Assembly (NCBI RefSeq): GCF_004363725.1
Contig: NZ_SNZF01000030.1
Span: 1 to 47,350, forward strand
DNA: 47,350 bases
DNA from: Aquamicrobium defluvii
Lineage (GTDB): Bacteria > Pseudomonadota > Alphaproteobacteria > Rhizobiales > Rhizobiaceae
Direction of reading: 5' to 3'
Shown here in pieces: positions 7,325 to 15,513 of this stretch. The notes under the pieces were generated by a model. That model had not been told where the DNA came from, did not search any database, and was given only the letters and a program-made list of their open reading frames with translations. The position numbers were made by a program, and so were the translations under genes. Position 1 is the stretch's first letter; each line of letters begins with the position of its first letter.

Positions 7325-8755
7325 ATGCATAAGCATGCAAATGAATCGTCTCGACTCTTCAACGTCGAGCTGTCGCCGGAAACGGCGACCGGCACATGGA
7401 AGACATGGAACCTGTTCGCCTGGTGGATGTCGGGCTGGCACAGCCTTGGAGGCTACACCATGGCGGTCGGCCTCTTCGCACTGGGCCTGAGCGGATTTCA
7501 GATGATCGCCGCATTCACGGCTGGCATCATCATCCTATACTTCACCAACAACATGAGCGGCGTGGCCGGACAGCGCGTCAAGGTGCCGTTCCCGGTCTTC
7601 GCGCGCGCCAGCTTCGGCGTCTACGGCGCCAATATTCCCGCAATCCTGCGCGCCATCGTGGCCGTGGCATGGTACGGCATCCAGACCTATCTCGCCTCGG
7701 CCGCAATGATGCTGCTGGTCATCAAGGTCTTCCCCTCGACCGAATCCTTGACGCAGGATTCGATTCTTGGTCTGTCGAGCCTGGGCTGGATCTGCTTCCT
7801 TATCCTTTCGTTCGCACAGCTCATCGTCCTGTCGCGCGGCATGGAAGCGGTGCGCCGCCTCTCCGACTTCGCGGGTCCCGCCATCTGGATCGCGATGATT
7901 GCGCTCGCCATATGGGTGCTCGCCCGTGCCGGCTGGTCGGTCGATTTCAGCTATCGCACCGTGGAGCATAACAGCGGCTTTTTCGGCATGGCTTCCGCCA
8001 TGTTCATCGTGGTCGCCTATCTCGCCGGCCCGACCCTGAACTTCGCCGACTTCACCCGCAACGCACCCGACGAAGCCTCGGTGCGACGCGGCAATGCCTG
8101 GGGCCTGCTGCTGAACGCCACAGCCTTCGGCGCCATCTCCATCGTCATCGCGCTGGCTTCGGTGAAGGTCTATGGCGAGGCGATCCACGATCCGATCGCG
8201 CTCATGAAGGACATCGACAGCATCGCCATACTGCTGGTCGCCATCATCGCCATCGGCACCGCCACGGCCGGCATCAACATCATCATGAACTTCGTCGCGC
8301 CGGTCTACGACATCATCAATGTGTGGCCGCGTCACTTCACCTTCCGCAAGGCGGGCGTCGTCGTGGCCATCCTCTCGGTGATCGTGACGCCGTGGAACCT
8401 GTTCTCCAGCCCGGTCATCGTCAATCACTTCATCGGCAGCGTCGGCGCCCTGATGGGACCGCTCTACGGCATCGTGATGGCGGACTACTACATCATCAAG
8501 CGCCAGCAGATCGATTCCGACGCCCTGTTCGACGACACGCCTGGCGGCAAGTACTACTACAATGGCGGCTACAACACGAACGCCATCATTGCGCTCGTCA
8601 TCTCAGGCGTCATAGCCATCGGCATGTCGGTCATCCCGGCCATCAGCGAATGGACGCCGTTCTCCTGGCCTGTCGGCGTCGCGCTGTCGGCGATCATCTA
8701 TTGCCAGCTTAGCACCGGCAAGAGCCGCGCGCTCGGTACCGTGACCACGGACTGA
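7325..8755 (+). CDS. NCS1-family permease (uracil/hydantoin/allantoin type)
   Basis: A 476-residue inner-membrane protein with about 12 hydrophobic segments. It starts at ATG 7325 behind GGGAGGAG. NCS1 signatures include WNLFAWWMSGWHSLGGYT in helix 1, VPFPVFARASFGVYGANIPA, VAWYGIQTYL, and NFVAPVYDIINVWPRHF with LMGPLYGIVMADYYIIKRQ near the end. NCS1 proteins (for example Mhp1, a sodium-coupled benzyl-hydantoin importer, and PucI/PyrP-like permeases) import nucleobases, hydantoins and allantoin. It lies directly upstream of the dihydropyrimidinase gene on the same strand and divergent from the cof operon, so it probably supplies the cyclic ureide or pyrimidine substrate. The exact ligand cannot be read from the sequence. 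Confidence 0.9.
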   Translation: MHKHANESSRLFNVELSPETATGTWKTWNLFAWWMSGWHSLGGYTMAVGLFALGLSGFQMIAAFTAGIIILYFTNNMSGVAGQRVKVPFPVFARASFGVYGANIPAILRAIVAVAWYGIQTYLASAAMMLLVIKVFPSTESLTQDSILGLSSLGWICFLILSFAQLIVLSRGMEAVRRLSDFAGPAIWIAMIALAIWVLARAGWSVDFSYRTVEHNSGFFGMASAMFIVVAYLAGPTLNFADFTRNAPDEASVRRGNAWGLLLNATAFGAISIVIALASVKVYGEAIHDPIALMKDIDSIAILLVAIIAIGTATAGINIIMNFVAPVYDIINVWPRHFTFRKAGVVVAILSVIVTPWNLFSSPVIVNHFIGSVGALMGPLYGIVMADYYIIKRQQIDSDALFDDTPGGKYYYNGGYNTNAIIALVISGVIAIGMSVIPAISEWTPFSWPVGVALSAIIYCQLSTGKSRALGTVTTD

Positions 8756-8766
8756 CAGGCAGCGCC

Positions 8767-8793
8767 GGGCGGCTCCCCCAATCCGGGCCGCCC
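8767..8793 (+). repeat. Intercistronic hairpin between permease and dihydropyrimidinase genes
   Basis: Perfect 7-bp arms GGGCGGC / GCCGCCC with a 13-nt loop, just after the permease stop codon. There is no T-run. It may partly attenuate or stabilise the two-gene transcript. Confidence 0.35.
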
Positions 8794-8886
8794 TGCGCGA
8801 CACACCGGCCAGACGCTCTCATGTCCCGTTGGACCCGGCTCAAATACCGTGCTCCGTCACACGCATCGAAATGAAAGGTTCAAGCA

Positions 8887-10341
8887 ATGTCGAAGGTAAT
8901 CAGGGGCGGCACTGTCGTCGCCGCCGATCGCAGCTACGAGGCAGATGTGCTGATCGAAGGCGAGACCATCGCCGCAATCGGACCGGACCTGCGGGGCGAT
9001 CAGGTGATCGATGCCGAAGGCGCACTGATCATTCCAGGCGGTATCGATCCGCACACCCACTTCGAGATGCCGTTCATGGGCACCACCACGGCCGAGACCT
9101 GGGAAAGCGGAACTTACGCTGCCGTCTCCGGCGGAACGACCATGGTGGTGGATTTCGTCATCCCCGGCGAAGACGGGCTGCTTGTCGCGCTCGACCAGTG
9201 GGAGGAGCGCGCGGCGCGTCAGGCTTGCAGCGACTATTCCTTCCACGTCTCGATCACCGGCTGGTCGAAGACGATCTTCGACGAGATGGAAACCGTCGTC
9301 GGGCGCGGCGTGAACACGTTCAAGCACTTCATGGCCTACAAGGGCGCGCTCATGGTCAACGACGACGAGATGTTCGCCTCGTTCCAGCGCTGCGCGGCGC
9401 TCGGCGCAATCCCCTTCGTCCATGCCGAGAACGGCGACCTTGTTGCAGCCATGCAGCAAAAGCTGATGAGCTCCGGCCTCAGCGGCCCCGAAGCGCATGC
9501 CTATTCGCGGCCGCCGGATGTCGAGGGCGAGGCGGTCAACCGCGCCATAACCATCGCCGACGCTGCCGGCGTTCCGGTCTACATCGTGCATGTTTCCTGC
9601 GAGCAGGCGCATGAAGCCATCCGCCGCGCCCAGCACAAGGGCATCCGCGTCTATGGCGAACCGCTGATCCAGCACCTGACGCTGGATGAATGCGAATATG
9701 CCAACCCGGACTGGGCCCATGCGGCGCAGCGCGTCATGTCCCCGCCCTTCCGCGACGCCCGCCATCAGGCGTCGCTGTGGGCGGGCCTCCAGTCGGGCTC
9801 GCTGCATACCGTCGCCACCGACCACGCCGCCTTCACCATGGAACAGAAGCGCCTTGGCCTCAACGACTTCACCAGGATTCCCAACGGCACGGGCGGGGTC
9901 GAAGATCGCCTGTCCGTGCTGTGGACCAGAGGCGTCGAAACAGGCCGGCTGACGCCGAACGAGTTCGTGGCCGTAACTTCCACGAACATCGCGAAAATCC
10001 TCAACATCTATCCACGCAAGGGCGCCATCGTACCCGGCGCCGACGCCGACCTCGTGGTGTGGGACCCGAAAGCGGGCAAGACAATCTCGGCCGCGACCCA
10101 GAAGTCGATCATCGACTACAATGTCTTCGAGGGCATGCAGGTATCCGGACTGCCGCGTTACACGCTTTCGCGCGGCGAGATCGTCTGGGGCGATGGCGTG
10201 GCCACGCCGCGGCCCGGTCGCGGCAAGTTCGTCAGGCGCGAGCCGTTCCAGGCCGTCAACAGGGCTCTGTCGACATGGAAGGAACTGACCGCACCGCGCG
10301 CCGTCAACCGCTCGCCCGAGCATATGCCGATCGGCGTCTGA
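8887..10341 (+). CDS. hydA: Dihydropyrimidinase / D-hydantoinase
   Basis: A 484-residue amidohydrolase that opens 5,6-dihydropyrimidine or hydantoin rings to N-carbamoyl amino acids. The binuclear metal site is visible: HTH at residues 57-59 (GGIDPHTHFEMPFMGT), the lysine expected to be carbamylated in FMAYKG (K152), VHAEN and IVHVSC histidines, and the aspartate in TVATDHAAF. The C-terminus contains GADADLVVWDP and the YTLSRGEIVW strand of the family. Length is usual (about 460-490). AAAGG lies 9 bp before ATG 8887. It follows the NCS1 permease by 131 bp on the same strand and ends at a shared hairpin with the convergent RutR-like gene. With the carbamoylase at the left edge it gives both hydrolytic steps of reductive pyrimidine or hydantoin degradation. 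Confidence 0.93.
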   Translation: MSKVIRGGTVVAADRSYEADVLIEGETIAAIGPDLRGDQVIDAEGALIIPGGIDPHTHFEMPFMGTTTAETWESGTYAAVSGGTTMVVDFVIPGEDGLLVALDQWEERAARQACSDYSFHVSITGWSKTIFDEMETVVGRGVNTFKHFMAYKGALMVNDDEMFASFQRCAALGAIPFVHAENGDLVAAMQQKLMSSGLSGPEAHAYSRPPDVEGEAVNRAITIADAAGVPVYIVHVSCEQAHEAIRRAQHKGIRVYGEPLIQHLTLDECEYANPDWAHAAQRVMSPPFRDARHQASLWAGLQSGSLHTVATDHAAFTMEQKRLGLNDFTRIPNGTGGVEDRLSVLWTRGVETGRLTPNEFVAVTSTNIAKILNIYPRKGAIVPGADADLVVWDPKAGKTISAATQKSIIDYNVFEGMQVSGLPRYTLSRGEIVWGDGVATPRPGRGKFVRREPFQAVNRALSTWKELTAPRAVNRSPEHMPIGV

Positions 10342-10360
10342 ACTGCACGGAACGGCGAAA

Positions 10361-10392
10361 CCGGCCGCGCAGGGAGCCACCTGCGCGGCCGG
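10361..10392. terminator. Bidirectional hairpin between hydA and the RutR-like gene
   Basis: A perfect 13-bp stem CCGGCCGCGCAGG / CCTGCGCGGCCGG with loop GAGCCA sits between the two converging genes. The rightward side is followed by CTAATTTCTGG, a weak T-rich tail. Stem quality and position make it a likely shared terminator. Confidence 0.7.
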
Positions 10393-10404
10393 CTAATTTC
10401 TGGT

Positions 10405-11037
10405 CTACCGCGGAGCCAGCCCGTTGAGATAGAGCTGCTCGAGAAAACGCGCCGCATCCTCGAAGCGTCCGTCTCCATCGCGCTCTGGCCCAAGCACGGC
10501 CCGCACCTGCACGTCGAAATCCGCATAGTGCTGGGTGGTCGCCCACAGCGAGAAGATCAGATGATAGGGGTCGGTGCGCACGATATGGCCGGCTCTCATC
10601 CAGCTTTCGATCACCTGCACCTTTTCATCGACAAGCGGCTTCAGCACATCCTGCAACATGCCCAGCGTATGCGGCGCACCCTGCAGGATCTCGTTCGTGA
10701 ACAGGCGGCCTTCACGGGGAAAGTCGCGCGACATCTCGATCTTGCGCCTTATATAGGCCCGCAACTCCGCCAGCGGATCGCCGGCGGGGTCGAGATCGCG
10801 CAACGGTTGCAGCCAGTCGTCCAGCAGCCGCTGGATCAGCTCCTGATGGATGGCTTCCTTGCTGCGGAAATAGTAAAGAAGATTTGGCTTCGACATGTCC
10901 GCCGCCTCGGCGATCTGGTCGATGGTCGCCCCGCGAAAGCCATGCGTCGAAAAGACGTCGAGCGCCGCTTCAAGTATCCTGGCGCGCCTCTTGGCCTGTA
11001 TGCGCGTTCGCGGATGAGACGTCTTCGCCGCGCTCAA
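10405..11037 (-). CDS. rutR: RutR-like TetR-family regulator of pyrimidine catabolism
   Basis: A 210-residue repressor with an N-terminal helix-turn-helix at about residues 38-58 (TIDQIAEAADMSKPNLLYYF) and an all-alpha ligand domain. It matches E. coli RutR, as I recall it, along its whole length: KPNLLYYFRSKEA, RLFTNEILQGAP, DPYHLIFSLWATTQHYADF and the end NGLAPR (RutR ends EGIRPR). RutR binds uracil or thymine and controls pyrimidine breakdown. The start is TTG at 11037 behind GGGAGAAGG; it gives the RutR length, and no in-frame ATG fits better. It is convergent with hydA. The palindrome at 6859-6893 is a plausible target. Confidence 0.82.
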   Translation of the reverse strand: MSAAKTSHPRTRIQAKRRARILEAALDVFSTHGFRGATIDQIAEAADMSKPNLLYYFRSKEAIHQELIQRLLDDWLQPLRDLDPAGDPLAELRAYIRRKIEMSRDFPREGRLFTNEILQGAPHTLGMLQDVLKPLVDEKVQVIESWMRAGHIVRTDPYHLIFSLWATTQHYADFDVQVRAVLGPERDGDGRFEDAARFLEQLYLNGLAPR

Positions 11038-11506
11038 GCCCCGCCTTCTCCCGGATTCTCATCGCTCACGCGCAAGTCGGATCCTTCATATGCCGCGCGT
11101 GCCGTCTTCGGCATCAGGCGGACAGTTCCCCTTGCATTGGTTAAGCCAGCCCGGCGGGGCGTTGTCAACTTGGCTTGTCGTGCGACCGCCCATGCAGCAA
11201 TGCTCCTGTATCGTGGATATTGGGCAAGGCAGAAAACTGGTGAAAGTCCAGACGCCTCCGAAACGTCGAACGAAGGTCAGTTCGATTCTTGATAACCCGT
11301 TCGGGAATCTCCGCAACGTCAACGATCTGGAGAATATCTCAAGCCCGGCCAGGCTGCATGTCGGATGCGCAATGGGAGGCGGATTGCGACACGCTGCGAC
11401 CGACGCGCATATTCTTCTCAAGCATATGCATCTCCGCTGCCGTCATCTTCCGGCTCTGGTCAACGAGTTCTGAACCTCGGACCAGGGAGGAGGCGACAGG
11501 CCAGCT
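11038..11506. other. 469 bp without a recognised gene between the RutR-like and sigma-54 activator genes
   Basis: It holds the leader of the leftward RutR-like gene on the left and the end of the leftward sigma-54 activator gene on the right. Open frames here match nothing I recognise. A short hairpin, CTGG-TGAAAGT-CCAG near 11236-11252, is the only compact structure I noticed. No clear terminator with a T-run follows the activator gene. Confidence 0.45.
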
Positions 11507-12484
11507 CTACCGGGGAAAGCCCAGCTTCGACATCTGGTGGCGCAAGGCATGGCGTGACAGGCGCAGCAGTGAAGCACAGTTTTGAAGGTTGCCGCCGGTT
11601 TGCAGCAACGCCGCTTCGATCAGTCGCTTCTGGTATGCGGCTGTCAGATCGTGGAACCCGCCGTCGATCTGGAAAGCCGAAACAGCCTCGCCCTGGTATT
11701 TATCGCCTCTGACTTTGCGATGAATCCGGTCCGGCAGGTGTTCCGGCAGGATTTCCTCATCGTCTTCCAGAATGAGAATACGCTCGATCAGATTTTCCAG
11801 CTCGCGCACATTGCCGGGCCAGTCATAAGCCAGGAATATGTTGCGCACCGCCGGCGACATGCCGGTGACCTTGCGACCATGGATGCGGCTGAACTTGTCG
11901 ATGAAATGCTGGGCAAGGCTCAATATGTCCGGCCCTCTTTCACGCAATGCGGGGATGTTCAGCGCCACGACCTGCAGCCGGTAATACAGGTCTTCGCGAA
12001 AGGTGCCGTTGTTGACTTCCGTCAACAGGATTTTGTTTGTCGTCGCGATGAAGCGCACATCAACGGTGGTCGGCTTGACCGCGCCGACCCGGCGAAAACT
12101 CTGCGTATCCAGAAGCGTCAGCAGCTTGGTCTGGAGCGTCAGATCCATCTCGCGAATTTCGTCCAGAAAGACGGTACCGCGATTGGCCGCTTCGATCAGT
12201 CCAACCTTGCGCTCGACAGCGCCGGTAAAAGCCCCCTTCTCATGGCCGAAAAGCTCCGATTCCAGCAGGCTGGCGGGAATGGCCGCGCAGTTGATGTCCA
12301 TGAACTGCTCTGCGGCTCGCGCGGAGTGGCGATGGATCATGCGGGCAACCAGCCCCTTGCCCGTTCCGGTCTCGCCATAGATCAGCACCGTGCGCACCGC
12401 ACTTGCCGCGACACGCTCTATCAGCCGGCGCAAATTGCCGAGGCCCGGATGATTGCCGATCAGATCCTCGCTGTAGACTGCCAA
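11507..12484 (-). CDS. Sigma-54-dependent activator lacking a sensor domain
   Basis: A 325-residue enhancer-binding protein made only of the AAA+ engine and a DNA-binding tail. Walker A is GETGTGKG (37-44), the sigma-54-contacting loop GAFTGA is intact (84-89), Walker B is GTVFLDEI (103-110), and FIATTN, FREDLYYRL and WPGNVRELENLIERIL follow. The Fis-type helix-turn-helix is at about residues 297-323 (NLQNCASLLRLSRHALRHQM). Only about 8 residues precede the AAA+ domain, so there is no GAF, PAS or receiver input, as in PspF. Control must come from a partner protein, expression level or a small molecule acting elsewhere. It starts 13 bp after the C45-type gene, so it is the last gene of the ABC importer operon and probably feeds back on that operon. 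Confidence 0.9.
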   Translation of the reverse strand: MAVYSEDLIGNHPGLGNLRRLIERVAASAVRTVLIYGETGTGKGLVARMIHRHSARAAEQFMDINCAAIPASLLESELFGHEKGAFTGAVERKVGLIEAANRGTVFLDEIREMDLTLQTKLLTLLDTQSFRRVGAVKPTTVDVRFIATTNKILLTEVNNGTFREDLYYRLQVVALNIPALRERGPDILSLAQHFIDKFSRIHGRKVTGMSPAVRNIFLAYDWPGNVRELENLIERILILEDDEEILPEHLPDRIHRKVRGDKYQGEAVSAFQIDGGFHDLTAAYQKRLIEAALLQTGGNLQNCASLLRLSRHALRHQMSKLGFPR

Positions 12485-12497
12485 GCTCCGGTCATCC

Positions 12498-13532
12498 TCA
12501 CAATTGCAGCTTCTGCCAGGGCGTGCAGCAGGGCGAACCGTCTGTCCACTCCAGCGTCAGTTCCCTTACCGAATAGACGGCGCAAGACAAGGTCACCGAT
12601 GATCTGTGCTGGCACAAGCCCTCCTCGCCCGGGCCACCATGCGAAGACATCGTTGCACGCGCGCTCTTTATGTCCGGAGCGAGGGCGCCGTTATGCGTCA
12701 TGCGCACAAGCTGATTGATGCGCCCGCGGCTGTTGAGGAGAGCTTCAGGCTTGGAAAAGCTGATGGATTGCTCCGCGGTTTCAGGCCGCAGATAGTGGTT
12801 GCTGCGCGCATGTGACAGACGTCCGGTTTCGATGACCGGCCCGGTCGACGCAAGCTCGATCGCCGCCGCCGCACCGGTTTTGTCAATGATTTCGAGCGTG
12901 CCCCCGCCACAATGGGGATGGTTGCGGATTTCAGCCAGCGTCTGCGCCAGATCGCTGCAACTGTCCAACAGATGTCCCATCAGCAGATAACGCAGCCAGC
13001 CGACACGATGATGGCGAACCGGCACATGGGTATCTGCCAGAGCCAGCCCTGCCCGGTTCATCCCGCTTGAATAGGCGGATGGCGCGATCAGACTGCCCAG
13101 CACCACCATCCCGCCGGTAGCGCCGTCGGCATGAATTTGCGCAATCTGAACCAGTTCCACAGGTCCGCCCAGATCCCGGTTCTTGATAACATAGGGACCA
13201 TCGGCCGGGCTGTTGGCGGCAAGAGCGCTGCAACCGTCGTCGAGCGTGGCGTTGTTCTGCAAATCGGTCAGCGTGCCTGCATGCAGATGCAGCCAGATAT
13301 CGTCCAGATCAAGCGCGAACCCGTCGGCAATTCCGTCCAGTTCCAGCATCTGAAGTGGCGCAATTGTCCGGTGAAACTCCATCTGGCTGCGCAGAAACGC
13401 CGTGGTATGGGCGTTTTCCAGGCCCAGCCCTCTGAGACGGGCAATGCGGGCAAGGAAGGATTCCCGCGCAAAAGCGGCACGGGGATGGCGGGACTGCAGC
13501 CGTCCCCTTTCAAAAAACCGATCCGGTGTCAT
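12498..13532 (-). CDS. C45-type acyltransferase/amidohydrolase (acyl-CoA:6-APA acyltransferase-like)
   Basis: A 344-residue protein of the Ntn-hydrolase group that includes fungal isopenicillin N acyltransferase and bacterial N-acyl amide hydrolases. The likely nucleophile is the cysteine in LDDGCSALAANSPADG (C100-C101 region), followed by the oxyanion-side segment YVIKNRDLGGP that corresponds to the family's NrDw motif. Members self-cleave before the cysteine. There is no signal peptide, so it probably acts in the cytoplasm on something brought in by the adjacent ABC importer, perhaps an N-acyl amino acid or a small peptide or lactam. Its ATG overlaps the end of the ATPase gene by 4 bp, which supports a joint function. 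The substrate is unknown. Confidence 0.75.
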   Translation of the reverse strand: MTPDRFFERGRLQSRHPRAAFARESFLARIARLRGLGLENAHTTAFLRSQMEFHRTIAPLQMLELDGIADGFALDLDDIWLHLHAGTLTDLQNNATLDDGCSALAANSPADGPYVIKNRDLGGPVELVQIAQIHADGATGGMVVLGSLIAPSAYSSGMNRAGLALADTHVPVRHHRVGWLRYLLMGHLLDSCSDLAQTLAEIRNHPHCGGGTLEIIDKTGAAAAIELASTGPVIETGRLSHARSNHYLRPETAEQSISFSKPEALLNSRGRINQLVRMTHNGALAPDIKSARATMSSHGGPGEEGLCQHRSSVTLSCAVYSVRELTLEWTDGSPCCTPWQKLQL

Positions 13533-14521
13533 AGCGTCAAAGCCTTATCAGAATGGTGGCAACGCACGGCGTGACCCTCCCCCAGATCCTGGCGTTCGGG
13601 AAGATGCGTCCTGCAAATATCGGTGGCCAAGGGGCAACGTGTGTGGAAAGCGCACCCCGAAGGCGGATTGAGGGGCGACGGCAGATCGCCCGAAAGCCTG
13701 ATGCGCTTTTGACGCGCGGATCGGGCGACATGCGGCACCGCCGACATCAGAATGCGGGTGTAGGGATGCGCCGCGCAGCCGAGGATGCGTTCGGCGGGGC
13801 CCTCCTCCACAATCCTGCCGAGGTACATTACCGCGATCCGGTCGGCGAGATATCCGACGACCGAAATATCGTGGGAAATGAACAGATAAGTCAGCCCGAG
13901 ATCCCGTTTCAGCTCTGTGAGCAGGGAAATGATCTGCGCCTGAATGGACACATCGAGCGCCGAAACAGGCTCATCGCAGACGATGAAATCCGGCCGTGCG
14001 ATCAACGCGCGCGCAATGCCGATGCGCTGGCGCTGGCCACCGGAAAACTGATGCGGATACCGATCGAGCTGATTGCGCTTCAGGCCGGAACGCTCTGCAA
14101 TTTCCTCCACCGCCTGCCGGGCGGCGTCATGGGAAGAAGCCAGCCCCTGCAGCACCAGCGGCAGGCCGATGATCTGCGCGACGGTCTTGCGCGGGTTCAG
14201 GCTGGCATAGGGGTCCTGAAAGATGATCTGCATGCGCGCGCGCATCTTCTTCAGCGCAGCGGGCGCAAGGGAAGTCACATCGACCCCGTCGAAATGAACC
14301 TTGCCGGACGTGGGTTCATGCAGGCGCAGCACCGCGCGGCCAAGCGTGGACTTGCCACAGCCGGATTCCCCGATGAGCCCGAGAACCTCACCGCGCTCAA
14401 TCTTCATATCGACGCCATTGACGGCATGGACACCACCGAACCGTCGACGGCTCAGCCTTGCCAGCAGCCCCTGCGGCAGACTGAAAGTCTTGGTCAGGTT
14501 TTCAACCGTCAACAGGCTCAT
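13529..14521 (-). CDS. Oligopeptide-type ABC transporter, ATPase 2 (OppF/DppF-like)
   Basis: A 330-residue ATPase. Walker A GESGCGKSTLG, Q-loop IFQDPYASLNPR, signature FSGGQRQRIGIA and Walker B FIVCDEPVSALD are intact. The C-terminal oligopeptide-transporter extension carries the cysteine set CAFHTRCPLATDIC...RCH, which in DppD/OppF homologues binds an iron-sulfur cluster. It pairs with the OppD-like ATPase upstream. ATGA overlaps link it to the C45-type gene downstream, and its start at 14521 overlaps the OppD-like stop. Confidence 0.93.
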   Translation of the reverse strand: MSLLTVENLTKTFSLPQGLLARLSRRRFGGVHAVNGVDMKIERGEVLGLIGESGCGKSTLGRAVLRLHEPTSGKVHFDGVDVTSLAPAALKKMRARMQIIFQDPYASLNPRKTVAQIIGLPLVLQGLASSHDAARQAVEEIAERSGLKRNQLDRYPHQFSGGQRQRIGIARALIARPDFIVCDEPVSALDVSIQAQIISLLTELKRDLGLTYLFISHDISVVGYLADRIAVMYLGRIVEEGPAERILGCAAHPYTRILMSAVPHVARSARQKRIRLSGDLPSPLNPPSGCAFHTRCPLATDICRTHLPERQDLGEGHAVRCHHSDKALTL

Positions 14522-15513
14522 GCCAGCTCTCCATCACGGATGCAGCGTGTTTTGCGACCGGGAGCGATTTCCCGCATCATGACCGGCCGGGAGCAGGCGG
14601 GCACCGCATAGGCGCAACGCGAGCGGAACCGGCATTCATTGGTCACGTCACGCAGGTCCGGAACATTGCCCGGAATCGGGTTCAGGGACTGTCCGCGCAG
14701 TTCAGGCCGCGGGATCGAAGCCAGCAGCGCGCGTGTATAAGGATGGCGGCATTGTTCGATGATTTCAGAGGTCTCGCCTTCTTCCACCACCTGCCCGGCA
14801 TACATCACCATCACCCGGTCGCAGTGCTCGGCAACAATGCCCAGATCGTGGGTGATGAACACGACGCTCATGCCAAGTTCACGCCGCAGGTCACTTATGA
14901 GGTCCAGAACCTGCGCCTGAATCGTTACGTCCAGCGCCGTCGTCGGCTCATCCGCGATCAGCAGTTTCGGCCGGCAAGCCAGCGCAATGGCAATCATGAT
15001 GCGCTGCCGCATCCCCCCGGAGAACTCATGGGGATATTGCTGCAGGCGCGCCTCTGGCGAGGGAATGCCGACAAGGCGCAGCATCTCGACCGAGCGGTCC
15101 CTGATCGCCCGTTTGCGGGCGGGCCCAAACACCGGAAGGTCGTCCAGATGGGCTTCCATCATCTCGGCCAGTTGCTCGTCGATCCGCAAGGAAGGGTTCA
15201 GGGCTGTCAGCGCGTCCTGCATGGTCATTGCAATTTCACGGCCACGGACGAGACGCAGCTCCTCCGCCGACATTGCCCGCAGATCCCGGCCCATGAACCG
15301 GATTTCACCTTCCTCAATCCGGCCGTTGGCGCGAACCAGCCCCATTACCGAAGCGAAGGTAACGCTTTTACCGGAGCCGCTTTCGCCGACAACGCCCAGA
15401 CATTCGCCTTCGTTCAGAGTGAGGCTCACACCGTCGACGGCGGTGACCGGCCCCGCACGCGTGCTGAACGTCGTCTTCAGGGCGTTTACCTCAAGAAGCA
15501 CCCGCTTTTTCAT
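14518..15513 (-). CDS. Oligopeptide-type ABC transporter, ATPase 1 (OppD/DppD-like)
   Basis: A 331-residue ATPase with Walker A GESGSGKSVTFAS, signature FSGGMRQRIMIAIAL, Walker B LLIADEPTTALD and the C-terminal cysteine region CRFRSRCAYAVPAC typical of the family. The ATG at 15513 (MKKRVLLEV) is preferred over an upstream in-frame start that would lie inside the permease gene and add 34 residues unlike the family. Its ATG overlaps the permease stop by 4 bp. Confidence 0.92.
   Translation of the reverse strand: MKKRVLLEVNALKTTFSTRAGPVTAVDGVSLTLNEGECLGVVGESGSGKSVTFASVMGLVRANGRIEEGEIRFMGRDLRAMSAEELRLVRGREIAMTMQDALTALNPSLRIDEQLAEMMEAHLDDLPVFGPARKRAIRDRSVEMLRLVGIPSPEARLQQYPHEFSGGMRQRIMIAIALACRPKLLIADEPTTALDVTIQAQVLDLISDLRRELGMSVVFITHDLGIVAEHCDRVMVMYAGQVVEEGETSEIIEQCRHPYTRALLASIPRPELRGQSLNPIPGNVPDLRDVTNECRFRSRCAYAVPACSRPVMMREIAPGRKTRCIRDGELA

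Noticed and set aside
11200..11300. Cobalamin-riboswitch-like stretch (CTGGTGAAAGTCCAG followed by CGCCTCCGAA)
   Set aside because: It resembles only one short part of that riboswitch. The conserved B12 box and the rest of the core are missing, and no cobalamin gene is adjacent.
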